Source of the DNA: Gorsachius magnificus
Lineage: Eukaryota > Chordata > Aves > Pelecaniformes > Ardeidae
Length of the DNA: 64,000 bases
Reading direction: 5' to 3'
Assembly (NCBI GenBank): GCA_034008185.1
Contig: CM067081.1
Location: 103,859,265 to 103,923,264, forward strand
Every line of letters starts with the position of its first letter. Position 1 is the stretch's first letter. The notes under the pieces were generated by a model that did not search any database, was not told where the DNA came from, and was given only the letters and a program-made list of their open reading frames with translations. The position numbers and the translations under genes are program-made. Positions 35,939 through 48,575 of the stretch are shown here, one piece after another.

Positions 35939-36324
35939 TCTACAAGTCTCTCATATTTCTTTTCAATAAAAAGGTGGTTAAAACCTAAAAAGAGATATCT
36001 TCGCTTCTGCATAGCTGTCAGCTCCCCTTCACAGCCACCAGCTGCCCACCAGCCTTCCCTTCCTGCTCCCCTGACTCTCTGGGCTGCCCCAATTCCTTCA
36101 GAGGAGGAATGGGTCAAAGCTACCACACTTAACTTCAGGATGTGGCGAGAAGGAGAGGTAAAATGAGCATGTGCCAAAAGCATGTGTTAAAATTACTGGC
36201 TGTGAAGATGCCAGGAAAACAAATGATGCCAAATTTTTTTAGAAATGAACAAAGTGAACACATTTTTCAGTGAGCACTTCATAATCCCTTTCATTAAAAG
36301 AATTTCCCTGCAATTGAAAACAAA

Positions 36325-36425
36325 GCTTGATGGAACGATTTTTACCGGTTTGTACTTGTACAGCACCCAGCAGATGGGCAACCTGAGCCCCATTTGGGGG
36401 CACTGGGTGCTATTGTATCAGAGCC
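36325..36425 (+). repeat. Ancient amniote interspersed repeat tail
   Basis: The text 'ttgtacagcacccagcag...ggggcactgggtgctattgta' resembles the widespread old amniote repeat tail of the form 'tgtacagcgcctagcacaatgggg...ggtgctactgtaata'. I believe this is the 3' end of an old L2/L3/CR1-like LINE, but the family name is uncertain. A related copy is at 57290-57445. Confidence 0.5.
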
Positions 36426-37489
36426 AGTAGTGGCATCACTAAGGTTTCTGTTGTCACGCATGTAGTAAAAGCACAACCATTGTATGGTTTAGGTCACAAA
36501 GGAAATTTTACATCCTTTGAACAGGACAAAAAGCTGAATATGTGACTACTACCGCTTTAGCATTTATTCCTTTAAAATTGGTAGTTTCTAAGTGTAGCTT
36601 ATCCCTTCACTCCCCCTAAGCGTCCTTCCACTTCTAAAGGGACACCCTTATGCATGCCTTGCCCTGGCTGCCTTTGTTGGCCAGCAGGAAGCTTCAGACG
36701 TGATCGCATTTCAAAATTTGGTGATTTATTACCTATGCATCCCATACAAACATCACAGGCTTGCTGAAGACCTAATATTTTCAAAAGCAGGACAACATGT
36801 TTTTCATTTTTGCTAAATGTTAATGTTGAGCATCAGATTTGACAAATATATCTTTTCTGAGGGAGTGGTTAGCCATTAGGAAAAATTACATTTCTTCTCA
36901 GTGACAAGCCATTACTTAAAGACCGACCAATATAAATCCATATGAAGATTATCCAGCAATTCTGGCCTGTGTTAGCTTCTGCATTTGCTGACCCAGCTGC
37001 ATACTTATTTTAAGTGATATCTAATAATTTTACAAACTTTCTCACCTTCTTGTTGGCTATTTAGATTTTTTTTGTGTTAGATGTATCCTTGAGAGCAACT
37101 ACTAGACACAAGAAAAAACGTGATGCAGGAAATAAAAGTGTTTCTGTTGCTTGATTGATTCTATTTTCTTCTTGCACATGCATAGATGTGCTACAGTTCT
37201 GCAAACTTGTTTATACGGAAAAGTAAATACCTGCCTATTAATGGAAAAATGTTGCTAATTTTAGACCAAAACCTCTTGATGTCTCCAAGATAAGAGGTAA
37301 GAGGTAAGGCGCTGTCTTGATCCAAAGGCATGACACACGATCAGTCCATGGGGTTGGTATTCCCTAGGTCATCAAATTCCAAATACACACATATGTGCAC
37401 ATGCACATGCTGGAAAATTGCTTTGCCTCCCAGGTTGAGCTCGGTGACAAAGTACCTGAAACTAATAAGCTGAAAAAATTTTATGACCC
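36426..37489. other. Non-coding stretch, nothing recognised
   Basis: AT-rich, with no named repeat. A 61-codon minus-strand frame at 36599-36784 has a 'CDVC' pair; see the rejected items. Confidence 0.5.
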
Positions 37490-37910
37490 ACGCGTTTTGC
37501 TGTCTGTTGGCGAGCTCTCCATTTCATTGGACTCGTGCAGCTCAATACTGACATCCGATGGCTGGCCCTAATAACCCCAGCTGCTCCTGCTCCCCAGAAG
37601 GATTACTCCAAAATGAGTAAGCAGCACACAGACAACAAACATAAGTGGAGGTGACTTTTTTCTGTATGGATCGCTCTGGGGTAACTTTTCTGTTCTGGCT
37701 GCTATTGAATAGGCCAGACGTGCTGCAGCGTCTATAATTGCCCTGGGGTCTATAATTATGGCACTAGAAATTTCAGTCCTATTTAAATGAAGACTTTTGC
37801 CACTGAAGGACTGAGACCAAGAGGACATCCTCCTTTCTGCATTTCCAGTGTGGTTCTTCCCAGAGGTCAACTGAGCTTGCAGCCGTGCAGGAACATGATA
37901 ACCAGCTTCT
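37490..37910. other. Conserved-looking non-coding block (candidate)
   Basis: CpG-containing sequence with two copies of GTCTATAATT 18 bp apart (37730-37739 and 37748-37757), containing homeodomain-type TAATT cores, and a minus-strand frame of 116 codons. The texture suggests a slowly evolving regulatory element, but no cross-species alignment is available. The frame (37568-37918) resembles no known protein. Confidence 0.3.
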
Positions 37911-40900
37911 ATCAGCATGACCCAGGTCTCTTGGATAAGGGATTTTAAAGAGAGGCTCAGGGATGGAAGGCTTGCAGCGTGGATACATTTGTGAATATTT
38001 TGACAGTGATGCAGATTGTTTCATGAAGATATTTTCTTTGAATACCACTTATGGGAATCTAAATAGCAGATATAAAATTTTAAAGACCAAAGTCTGAGCC
38101 ATCAGCCTAAAGAAGCTTTGAAAAAAAGTAATATCCTATCATGTTTTCACCTCTGATTATAGTATATCAAAGGCTGAACTTGAAATATAGTGGGGCATTT
38201 TCCAACTTTTTGCTTCTTTCTTATGCAATTAATTGCTCTTTGTTTGACTAAGAAATACTGTATAGATGTATAAGGGTAAAAAGATAATGAGGGGATTTTA
38301 GGAAGAACACAGATGCAGCTGTAAAAAAAACCCCATATGCTAATTCAGAATTTTAAAAAAAAAGGCTGCATATTTTTTGTATTAGGATGTCATATTTGCA
38401 AAAGAATTAGGAAAGCAAAAGGATCTGACTCGAGATCCTTATCAGTTATTAAGCCAAATTAACTCATTTTTTTTCAGTTGTTAATTAAATATCTACAATT
38501 TCATGTGCTAGGACAAAACTTTGACCCAAGAAATAAGGATGTACTCTAAAGAAGGCTCAGTGAAATGGAGATATAAGCCTGAAAAGAATCCTTTCACATC
38601 CTAAAGGAGTTAGGAGACATTCAGAAGTGGTATCTTGGGCTGATTACAGGCATCAAATTTACAGTATTTAACCCAATTTACTAAGGTCATATTTTAAATA
38701 GATTTATATAAGAAGCATTGAAGGCTGCTGGGCACTGAAGCGTCTGGGTCTTCATTTTTGATGCATATTGATAACATGTTAAGGCAACTGTGGAGTTTCA
38801 AGCAACGAGGCAGTGCACACCTTTTGAGGATCCTGGTGAGATGTGATGTATGATGCTACTTGATACCTATGGAATATGGAATGGAATAGCAACAGTGGAC
38901 CTAGATCTCTTTAAGGATTGCACTCTGGTAATTTTCTTATCCAAGCCAGACCTTAGCTGGCATTTTCTGTTTAGAAGTCTGAGATGCAGTTACAAATATA
39001 ATGTCGGAAAAATCAGTGCTTATCTGTTATTTTAGAAAAGAAGTCCTATGATTCTGACTGAGCAAGCAGCCTGTTTCACCGTAATGGAGATTACTTTACT
39101 CATACATCATATCTCGAAAGCAAAAATTACAGCTGGTCCCATTGCTGGCAATCTTAGTGTGGATTTTTTAATCTCTGAAAGTCACCTACTGGCAGGGACT
39201 GGAAATACAAAACTGAGCTACGCAGTTTAGAGGCCATGTCTGATGATACTGGTCCTAACAGGCAACAGATTTTGATTACAGTACCTTCCATATTGGATTT
39301 CTTTTGTGGATTAATGGAAGACTTTTGTCTTCAGGAACTTCTAGTTGACCAGAGACAACAAGATATGAGTGCCCACTTCTCTCCTCCTTCATGGATTTCC
39401 ACACTTGTTTTTAATGTACTTAATAATACCTATTATATAATTCCAGTATGGCAGAGAAGATGAGGGAATATGAAACATGCATCATCCAAAACAGAGCCCC
39501 AGAACTCTGCTATTTGCTCTGTTAACAGCTGAAATAAAGAAAGGCTCCAAAACCAACCATAAAAACCAGAGGGCAGGGATTTTTCCACTTTACCTAAGAA
39601 AAAATGATGGAAAAATCTAGAGGAGTTTGGCTATACTCAGGCTAAGCAATACTTAAAAAAGAAATCTGAGCTGCCTAAGTGACATTCAGGGCTGCCAAAA
39701 AGGAATCGATTGTGTTAACCACTTTGAACAAGTAAATTGATTCCTTTGCGGTTTCGCCTTGGAATCGTCAGGAGCATGCAAGGTTGCCTCATGCAGCAAG
39801 CTCTTCTCATGGGATGTGCTCATGTACAGGCTATAGTACTGAAATTACCGATCTGAAGTTGTCTCACACCTATTTCTAGAGTTCACTGCTTGCTAACCTT
39901 GGCTTTTGGTCAGAGCCCTTGTGTCTGCCAGACATCTCCTGAGCACAAACGAGGGAAATAGCAATGGCTCCCTTCTGAGAGTGCCTGGGGCCTTTCAGGG
40001 TCAGGCTGCTCTCGCCCTTGATGCATTGATAGCTTGCATGAGACCCTTGAATCTTATTACTGGGTACAAGACCAGTGAAATTAATGTTCTAGACCTTTTT
40101 TTTTTTAAGGTCATATGACCTTTTTAGATCTATATAGCACCACATGCTTCATGCCAGAGAGGATTATCTATTCTACCTGGGTAAAAAGAAATTGAGATTG
40201 TTTAAAAAACAACTTTAAATCAAAGTAAACACTGAGTCATTAAAATGCTATGATGAATTAACAAATTGTTTGCTTAAATATATTGAATTTTTTGGTTTAC
40301 TAAATCAAGAGTTGTTGTAGTCTCCATGGAAAAGCAAGTTCCATTTGTCGACCTTTATATTTATGTGCAAAAATATTGGAAAGGGACCAAAACATTTGCT
40401 GCCTGTAATTCAAATTTTTCTCATTTTAAACTTTACGAATGAAATACATTACTTTGACAGCTTTTGTATTTACTGTGGTAAAGAGTCCTGAAAATTCCTT
40501 ATACAGTCATAAATTCAGGATACAACAGCTAAAGGCAAATACATGTCAGACAACAAATGTTAATGATCCTCAGACCTGAGACAAACAAATATCAGTTCAG
40601 AAGAGACCGTGCTTATGCACCATCAACCTGCTTTGGGAATTTCTGCTGAAGGAAGACACTTTGTCTTTTTGGTGGACCTTCACAACAGACCTACCTGACT
40701 TAAGAGGTGGAACCCTCAGGAACCATAAGCATACTGCCCCTCAGGAACACGAGAGGTTTGGCAAGCTGCTCGTGCATGCATGGAGGCACAACCATCTTGC
40801 ACTGCATAATCTCTTCACTCCTGCCACAGAGGAACTTGGGCTGATGTCTCATCTTAAATTGTTCCATCATGTTGAACACTGATTAGGGCTTTTTTTCCCC

Positions 40901-42109
40901 TTTTCTTCTTGTTTTTTTTATTTTTATATCTTGGTGCATGTATGACTACATTTGTCATATCAAAGCTACTACGGAAGAGTTCCTAAGACAGGGCCTGAGG
41001 CTATTCCTTAAAGTTTGAGTCTGCAATCTGAAATAACGTTGTCTGCATGTACATATCAGTCTGCTCACAGGTATAGACTACATATTTCATAGCTTTATCC
41101 ATCATAGCCCAAAAATAAGCGGACAGTCCTTTAGGGAACCAGAAAGGCACTTAGTACTCCTTTTCTTATAACGTACTACACAGGGAGATATCCTTTAACC
41201 ACAAAGTAAAAATGTGATCCAGACATTATTTCTATTTCAGGTTGCAATGTTCCTTTTTTCTTGCACAGCCCTGGTCTCTGATGACTGACTTTGGTTTTTT
41301 TCTTCTTCTGTTTGCTATAGAAGCACATTGCATTCAACAGCAAGCATTGATGGAAGAGTTACATTAAACTGTCTAATGTGCTTGCTGAGAAATTGAATGG
41401 TTGCAAAACTAGTCCATTCCTTCAATTGCCAAAGCGCATTTTCTTCTTACTGCTTTGCCTATGGAGGCATTTTTCTTCCTCAAAGGGGGAGATTCCTCTA
41501 ACCAGCATCAGTGATTTGTTCCATTGTAGGCTTAGTAGTCAAAATAGACTTAGAAAGAAAAGAGGGAAAGGACAGGTGCCTGTTTCCTGCTTTTAAAAGT
41601 ATTAGAAGATTATTTTTTTTGCACAGTTGGTGATGGCACTGCGATGTGGAGTAAGTGCAGATATGGCTAGCCACAGGTCAGTGGTGAAAATACAGAACCG
41701 AGAATTATTACAGTGATCTCTTCTTTGGCACAAGGCCTGTCTTTGCTTGCATGTGGATATTTGGCAACTAGCACAGAAGAGCTGTCTCTATAAATGATAC
41801 TGTGCATTGTTGTATTTCCTAGATAATGTGAGATAGAAGAGAGAAAACACTGGGTTCAAAGTTCATTAGTTTGGCTAATGCTAAGTCAGGCTAACATGTT
41901 TCATACTTAAATTCTAATTTAATGCAGAAGCTGTGGGGAGGGATAGAGACATTTTAATTTTGAAATCACATGCTGCAACATCTGAAGCAGTAGAAGAAAG
42001 ATGACAGTAGGAATGCTGCCTTAGGGAAATGGAGATTGTGGAGACTGCATGTGAATGGTGAACTAGAGATTTGAGGGGCTTATAAAGTCACCTGCAGCCC
42101 TTGAGGTCT
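37911..42109. other. Non-coding stretch, nothing recognised
   Basis: Contains A/T homopolymers (for example 38322-38331 and 40089-40098). Frames at 38850-39035, 39048-39230 and 39236-39463 follow each other on the plus strand but share no family resemblance, and no splice structure links them. Confidence 0.5.
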
Positions 42110-42247
42110 TGATCTCCTTCTTTGGAGATATTCAAAACTTGCCTGGACGATGTCCTGTGCAACCTGCTCTGGGTGAACCTGCTTCAGCAGGGGGGTTGGA
42201 CTGGATGATCTCCGGAGGTCCCTTCCAACCCCTGCCATTCTGTGTAA
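42110..42247 (+). mobile_element. CR1 LINE 3' fragment
   Basis: The plus strand reads 'gagatattcaaaacttgcctgga...gggttggactggatgatctccggaggtcccttccaaccc...attctgtgt', the standard CR1 3' untranslated region ending in a degenerate 8-mer. Only about 140 bp remain. Confidence 0.92.
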
Positions 42248-43119
42248 CTCTTTCGGGCTTTTTTCAGCATCAGGTATGTCTGAACTTCTCCTCCTGAACA
42301 ACCAAAACAACCAAACACCCACACCCCAACCCAAATTTAAAGCTCCAGACATCCAAATACAGAATCTCTGAAAAAGCATATTGGCAGACTTAGGCTGTGG
42401 CTTTCAGGAGGCTGAAAGAAATAAAACCAGCCAATCACTTCAAAACTAGGTATGAGTGAAACAAGCCATGGCAAAAGCAGAAGACTTCTTTCAGGAATGT
42501 TAGCAAAAAACAACTAACAGTCTTTCACCAATGATCAAAGGGAATTCCAAGTGTCAAATGCCCTATTTTCACCTTTGCCCACAGCTTCCACTAGAAAAAT
42601 GACTAAAATCCATTATTGGGTTGTTTAGGCTGAGACTAAAAAAAGCACATAGTTGTGCTTGACATAAGTTACAGGATGGCACTCTGGAGAAAACATGTCA
42701 TTCGGCACTCTGTGACAAAAACATTGGTATAATTTGTAGCACTAATTGCAAACAAAGGGCTGTACCTGGTAGAAATAGTCAGGTTATTAATAAGAAAGTT
42801 GAAATGTGTTTCAGAACACAGGCTTGGCTACCTGCTGTCCTTAAGGAATTTGGACATTGTGCATGAGAATCCTTGAGTCAAAGCATTTTTATTAATTGCA
42901 GCTTTTATATGAGCACTTAGACAATGCATTAAAATAATTACTTTCAGTGAAGCAGCATTTAACATACTCTTTACTTTTGTTTTTGTGCTAGAAAAAGTCA
43001 TGCAGCTCACTGATAGCAGGTAATCAGGGCTCTTCATAGCATCATTTCCCTAAAAGCATGCAAAATAGTGGATGAAATTATTTTAAAAAATGTACTTAGA
43101 GGAGGAAACTATCCCCATC
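42248..43119. other. Non-coding stretch, nothing recognised
   Basis: AT-rich sequence with no repeat or gene that I can support. Confidence 0.5.
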
Positions 43120-43385
43120 TTTTGTGCTTCGAGGCCCACTTCAGCAAACATTTAACCACATGCTTAACTTTAAGTACGTGCTTGCATGTATTACTGAGCA
43201 GGCACAGATTGCTTTTCAAGTGTGAAATGAAGCAGCCGGGCTCTCAGCCGGTGTCAATCAGTGCATCGCCACTGTCTGCAGTCAAGCTGAGAGCCCACTG
43301 CAAGGTAGCTCACAGCACAAAACTCTGCCAGTACAACTCTGCCTCTAGCCATTTAACAATGTGATTCCCACTGACTTCAACAGGG
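43120..43385. repeat. Ancient amniote palindromic repeat remnant
   Basis: 'cacatgcttaactttaagtacgtgc' (43157-43181) and 'cccactgacttcaacaggg' (43368-43386) match the wording of an old amniote repeat of the form 'agcacatgcttaactttaagcacgtg...cccattgacttcaatggg'. It is a short palindromic element of non-autonomous DNA-transposon style. I cannot name the family, and the extent between the two blocks is assumed. Confidence 0.45.
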
Positions 43386-46300
43386 CAAGAGTTTTGTCTG
43401 ATGGGTCTAACTCCTGAAAGTGCCTTTTAGTCTTAGGGAGACCTCCTACTCAAAACAATAAACAGTTTTGCCTGAGTCAAGGCTCACGGTGGTGAGATTT
43501 TCATGCTAATAAATGTATCATTAAGCTATACACATGAGACCCGGACCTAGCTGCACACATGTGAAAGGAATAATTACATTTGTCATGAGGCATTCAACCA
43601 AGTCAAGGAAGGTACCAAATGACATCTGGGTGGAAAAATTACAAAATACGAGCTCACACAAGGCTGCCAAGAAATTTGTCAGCTGCTTCATCAGCTGGGA
43701 ATTTTAAATCTTGGTTTAAAACTCCAGACTAGAAGAAATAAGCTTTAGGGGCTATATTTAATGAAACCCCAAATAGAAGGTAATTTAGTTCATAAAAAAA
43801 GTCAGCAGGAACAAAGCTCTACCTATTGCCATCTGGGATCTTGCATGCGTGTTGTTGTTTTTTTTTCCCCAGAGCTACTGTTTTCAGGTTGCCTTTTTTT
43901 TTCTTTGTTGAACTAGGAACTAATACTGGAATTAGTTTGAGCTTCATTACTAGTGAGCGATGCAGAGCCCTAGTGGCTCTGCTGCTTTATTGACAAGAAA
44001 CAAATTGTGCTGGCAGCTGCTATGCAGACTTTGGCTTGCAAGTGGACACGCTGCCCATCAGAGACCACCATCTGGTCGGGGAGGGAGAGAGCTAGCACAT
44101 ACGGCCCCTCCACGCTCCCTCCCAAAACCAAGGCGCTGGCATATTTGCAGTCCTTCACTGCTCGTACTATGGTGGGTTTATTACCTAACGTGCTTTTCAG
44201 CGACAACTGATTGGAGTCAATGGCTTCCCCTCAGGCAAAGAGAGCCCTAAGGGTGTGCTTGGAGATGCACCTGCTCCCTGGAGGTGTGGCATGAAGGGCA
44301 GGGGGGTAGCAGGAGAGTACTTCTGGGATTTCTCCAAAGCATGTTTGTAACCAGGCCTGTCTAACAGCAGGTAGATCCCAATGAGCATCATCACTCCAGC
44401 GTTTTCTGACTATTTTAACAGATTCTCCTAGCCTCATCCTGCTGGTTCCCAAAACCCTAGGTGAGGTTTCTGCCTCTCCAGCTGTGAAAGGCATGGTCTC
44501 CTCTGCTTGTGTAGCTCCTTTATTTTTAACTGTTGCTCATTTTGTTTCCCAGTTTGACTTCAGTTTTGCCTTCCCAGGCAAAATTAAGAGCTCCAGTTGG
44601 GACCTAGTATAATGGAAAAGCAGCTCAATGAACTTTTACAGCCCAATTTTCTCATTGTCATACAGTGATAAAGGTAACAGCTGAAAAAACCAAAACCATG
44701 TGTCTTTTAAACACATTGTAAGGTTAAAGCTCCTTTTCTTTCCTTTTCCATGCACAAAAGGTTTAGATGGAATATTTTATAAAATATAAAGGACCTAGCA
44801 GAGGAGATGAATGACAGCCAGAAGAGCAGCATTAGTGTCAGCAAGCTTACTGTAGCTGCGAATCTAAACAACTTGCAAGCCCTTCTCAGCTTACAGGTGG
44901 CTAAAAATGTTTTACTAACCAGATTTACCAGCAGAACTAAGGAGACTACAACCTTGTTTTGCACCTCGGGGTCTTGCATTAGGGAAGTGTTTGTGTGGCT
45001 GGATAAACTCACCTAAGGGGGTTAGTGAAGCAGTTTTGATTATCCATAGAAAATTAATGCCAGAAACAGGGATGAAGTCCCAGCTGTGTCGAATTCAAAG
45101 GGAATATTGACTCCTAGCAGGGGTACTGCTCAGTGTGTTCTTGCTAGCTTGAGTACAGCTGTGATTTCTTAAAGAATTTGATTTCAGAAAAGAGCAAAAT
45201 AAAGAAATCTTTAATATTTTCTCCTTTTCAAAAGCATTACGCTCACATCTGTTCATCTTCTCACATTTCTCTAAAGATGACTGTAAAGCTAGTCTTCATT
45301 TTAAAACTTTTTTGAAGAAGTATTGCCTTCGGGTGTATCATGTTTTTTCTATCTCACTAACTTTTTAAAGTATATTTTTAACTAGGTGCAGATACATAGA
45401 AAAAAATATGTTTTGAATACATGGCAGGATAGCTCTTCATCCCTGAAATATTCAGGCATGCTTGTTTCCTAAATGCTCATGGGCAACAGAGCTCCAGAAT
45501 TACCAGTGGGCTCCAAGGCATGTGCAACAGGTACTAAGGTGTGCTGCTCACATGGAGAGGTAAGCAGCATCTGGTATTGGCTGATGACGTTTGTGTTGCT
45601 GGGGAGACCTAGGAGCCTGCTCCAGCTCCAGATAGCTCCTCCACACTGGTAATGACTGGAAATTGTCACCCTCACATTGTGCCCAAGGATAGGCAGTGGG
45701 AGACCTAGATGTGGGAAAAACTGGTAGACTTCTTGGAGCCTGATGGAGTTGTGCTAATTGACCAGCAAAGTATAGACATTTTTTCTGATGGGAGCATTCA
45801 TTCCTTCAAAGGCCAAAGACCTTGCCATCATATATGATCACATAACAAGCAAACCTAGCAGCTATAGCTGATAGGAGGAACTGTTAGCATAAATAACCCA
45901 TGAGCAAGGCCTTCAAAACAATGAAAAGAGCTGCTGCCATTGTTATTTTTGGACTCCCTAAGCAGAGCAGAAAAGGAGATGGAAAGTGAGATGATTCCAA
46001 CAAGTGAATGGGCACAGAGACCAAAGTACTCTCTTACTCCCAGGTGTAATTGTGAGGACAGTCACTAAAAGGAGATGTAGCAACACCTTCTAAAGGGTCT
46101 TTCATATGCCCACTCCTTCCTGCTCTATGACTATTCCCAACTGTACTTTTACAGTTTACATTAAATATTTGCTTTCATTTCTTAGCTGATAGCAACTTCA
46201 TTTTGCAATCCTTCGCTCTGAAAGCCTCCAGGGGTCTCCTTATGTCTCTGCTTTTCTGTTCACAGCCCATGGTTTTGTTTTTAATCCCAAACTTCATGAA

Positions 46301-46395
46301 ACCACGTGATATTTCCATGCTGCCCCTCCAGTCTAGGAACACAAATCATTCTAATGTACTTCAACCTTATTATACTTCAGCCTTGAGGATGCCGT
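43386..46395. other. Non-coding stretch with a candidate regulatory patch
   Basis: Around 43490-43720 several ATTA/TAAT cores lie with two CAGCTG E-boxes 12 bp apart (43680-43685 and 43692-43697). The GC-richer part, 43960-44500, gives opposed frames up to 96 codons without family resemblance. No gene is called. Confidence 0.4.
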
Positions 46396-47072
46396 GAATC
46401 ACAGAATCACAGACTGGTTGAGGTTGGAAGGCACCTCTGGAGGCCATCTGGTCCAAGCTCCCTGCTCAAGCAGGGCAATCTATGGCAAGTTGCCCTGGAT
46501 TGTGTCCAGACAGCTTTTGAATATCTCCAAGGATGGAGACTCCACAGTTTTCCTGGGTAACCTGTGCCAGTGCTCGGCCACCTTCACAGTAAAAAAGTGC
46601 TTCTGATGTTCAGAGGGAGCCTCCTGTGTTTCAGTCTGTGCCCATGCTTCTCAGCACCACTGAAAAGAGCCTGGCTCCATCCTCATTGCATCCCCCCTTC
46701 AGGTGTTTATATGCATTGACAAGATCCACCTGAGCCATCTCTTCTCCAGGCTGAACAGTCCCAGTTCTCTCAGGCTTTCCTCATAGGAGAGATGCTCCAA
46801 TCCCTTCATTGTCTTCATGGCCCTTTGTTGGACTCTCTCCAGTGTGTCCTCTTCTGTACTGGGGAGCCCAGAACTATGCCCAGCACTCCAGGTGTGGCCT
46901 CACCAGCACTGAATAAAGGGGAAGGATTACCTCCCTTCACCTGCTGGCAGTGTTTTGTCCCATTGAGCCCAGGATACAATCAGCCTTCTTTGCCACAAGG
47001 GCACATCACTGGCTCATGTTTGACTTTGAGGCCACCAGGACCCCCAGGTCCTTTTCTGCAAAGCTGAAATGC
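46396..47072 (-). mobile_element. CR1 LINE, about 0.68 kb, 5'-truncated
   Basis: It starts GAATCACAGAATCACAGACTGG and continues through 'aggttggaaggcacctctggaggccatctggtccaagc', the complement of the CR1 3' end. It then enters ORF2 C-terminal sequence ('cttctccaggctgaacagtcccagttctctcag' and 'ggtgtggcctcaccagcactgaat'), stopping near 'gcaaagctgaaatgc'. The coding part has many frame breaks. It is a different, more diverged subfamily than the 6284 copy. Confidence 0.92.
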
Positions 47073-47894
47073 TTCTGAACTGTTGAACTTTAGTATCCCC
47101 TTCCTGTTATTGTCAAACTACAATGAATCATAATTCATCCCTGTTAAATCTACGAATCCCTTCTTACTCTACCCTTGAAATATATAGTATTCTTTAATCT
47201 ATTTTCAGTGTGCAGGATAACTGGTGCTTAGCATTCAGCTTCTTAGAATTCCCTCCACATTTGCATGTGCAATAAAAATATATCTATTTTTTGTGTGACT
47301 GCAATAAGAAATTAATCAGGAGTACATAGAACTCAGTTCCAGGTCAATGCCAAACCATTCCAGGAACACACTTTTGCTTTAGTTATTGCAAACAAGTCCA
47401 CAAAATACTGTACGGTCTTTCATGCTTCATATTATGCCTTTTTTGTTATTTATGGTTAGAAGTGGGTAGGACACATCATATTCTTCTTTGTCTCAACCGC
47501 ATGTCTGACAAATACATTTGGTAGTTGATTGCAAGTATGGTATAATCTTAAATCACTTGGTTCAATCATTTAAAATTATGTCTATAGTAGTGGCATCTAC
47601 AAGGGAAATATTTACACACGGGATATTTCTTCTACCTAGAATATTAAAGCTCATTTCCAGATGGAAAATACTTTTGTAGTAAAAGCTATAATCCATACAA
47701 TCAGTTAGAAGCTTGTTTACTACTTGTGTTTTCATAGAATAATACTGTAGTGTATAGAAAGCAGTAAAAGGAAAACAATAAAACCCTAGTAAGTGCGTTT
47801 GGCCAGCGGTGTAATAGCAAGATGCCAAGAGCTGAATCCTCATTTTCAACATTCATTATTCTGAATAGCTACAGTTTTAAAGGACCTTATAAGA
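47073..47894. other. Non-coding stretch, nothing recognised
   Basis: AT-rich DNA. A 96-codon minus-strand frame (47562-47852) shows no domain. Confidence 0.5.
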
Positions 47895-48575
47895 CTAACT
47901 GTATTGCATCAGACCAAAAATCTTCCTGCCCCTTCTTCTGCTTCTGATGTGACCAGAAGTACACACTCAAGGAAAGAAAGTCATAGCAAGTGTAGAGTAA
48001 TATAGCCTGCAGTTTTCTCTCCCCATTTTCAGCAATCCTCATTTTAGGGATTTCCTTAGCCAGAGGTTGTGACTGGAGCCTCGTGTTTGCTCCTCAGAGA
48101 GGAGCTGCTGCTTCCTCTCTGCATTTGCTTAGCCACAACCTGTGAATGAGCTCCAGAGTTTGGGTGCTTTGTGAAAAAGTGCTTCTTTTTGCTCGTCTTA
48201 ACATGCTACCGATGATTTCCTTCAGTGAGTGCTGGTTTTTGTGTTTAGGAAAGTAGGGAATAATTATGCCATATTTACCTTCTCTCTGCCATTCATGATT
48301 TCCGATCCCTTTGCTACTACCTCTTTTCCAACTAAAATGTCCCGCTCCATTCAGTCTGCCTTCCTCAGAAGTTATTCCCTGCTCCACCTCATTTCCCTTA
48401 ATCCGAACTTGTCTAGGCCTGTTACATACTCCTGAGATGACGGGGTTGACAGGAGTGGCACACAATATTCAAGGCACCAGGCGACCTGCTTATTTTTGCA
48501 GTGACATGATGAAGTCGTCTATTTTATATATATTTCTTCTCTCTGCTTTTTTAAATAGTTCCTAAAGACCACAGC
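47895..48575 (-). mobile_element. Ancient CR1-like LINE, C-terminal ORF2 and 3' region
   Basis: The plus strand at 47905-47950 ('attgcatcagaccaaaaatcttcctg') resembles the complement of an old CR1-like 3' tail. Further right the minus strand encodes decayed C-terminal ORF2 blocks in the correct order. 'LEYCV' lies at 48459-48473 (family HLEYCVQFW), an 'FSWKRG' block near 48318-48336 (family [10 protein letters not shown]) and 'LKEIIGSMLRRAKRSTF' near 48175-48225 (family LKxxxxRLxTxKRKYFF). The 123-codon minus-strand frame at 48094-48465 is this relic, not a host gene. Its high divergence places it with the other ancient fragments. Confidence 0.72.

Noticed and set aside
36599..36784. Minus-strand frame with 'CDVC' and a basic, proline-rich follow-on, considered as a retroviral integrase fragment linked to the envelope-like relic
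   Set aside because: No H-x3-H partner or DDE core was found, and an old amniote repeat tail lies between it and the relic, so they are unlikely to be one element.
48094..48465. 123-codon minus-strand frame as a host gene
   Set aside because: Its blocks match the decayed C-terminus of a CR1-like ORF2.
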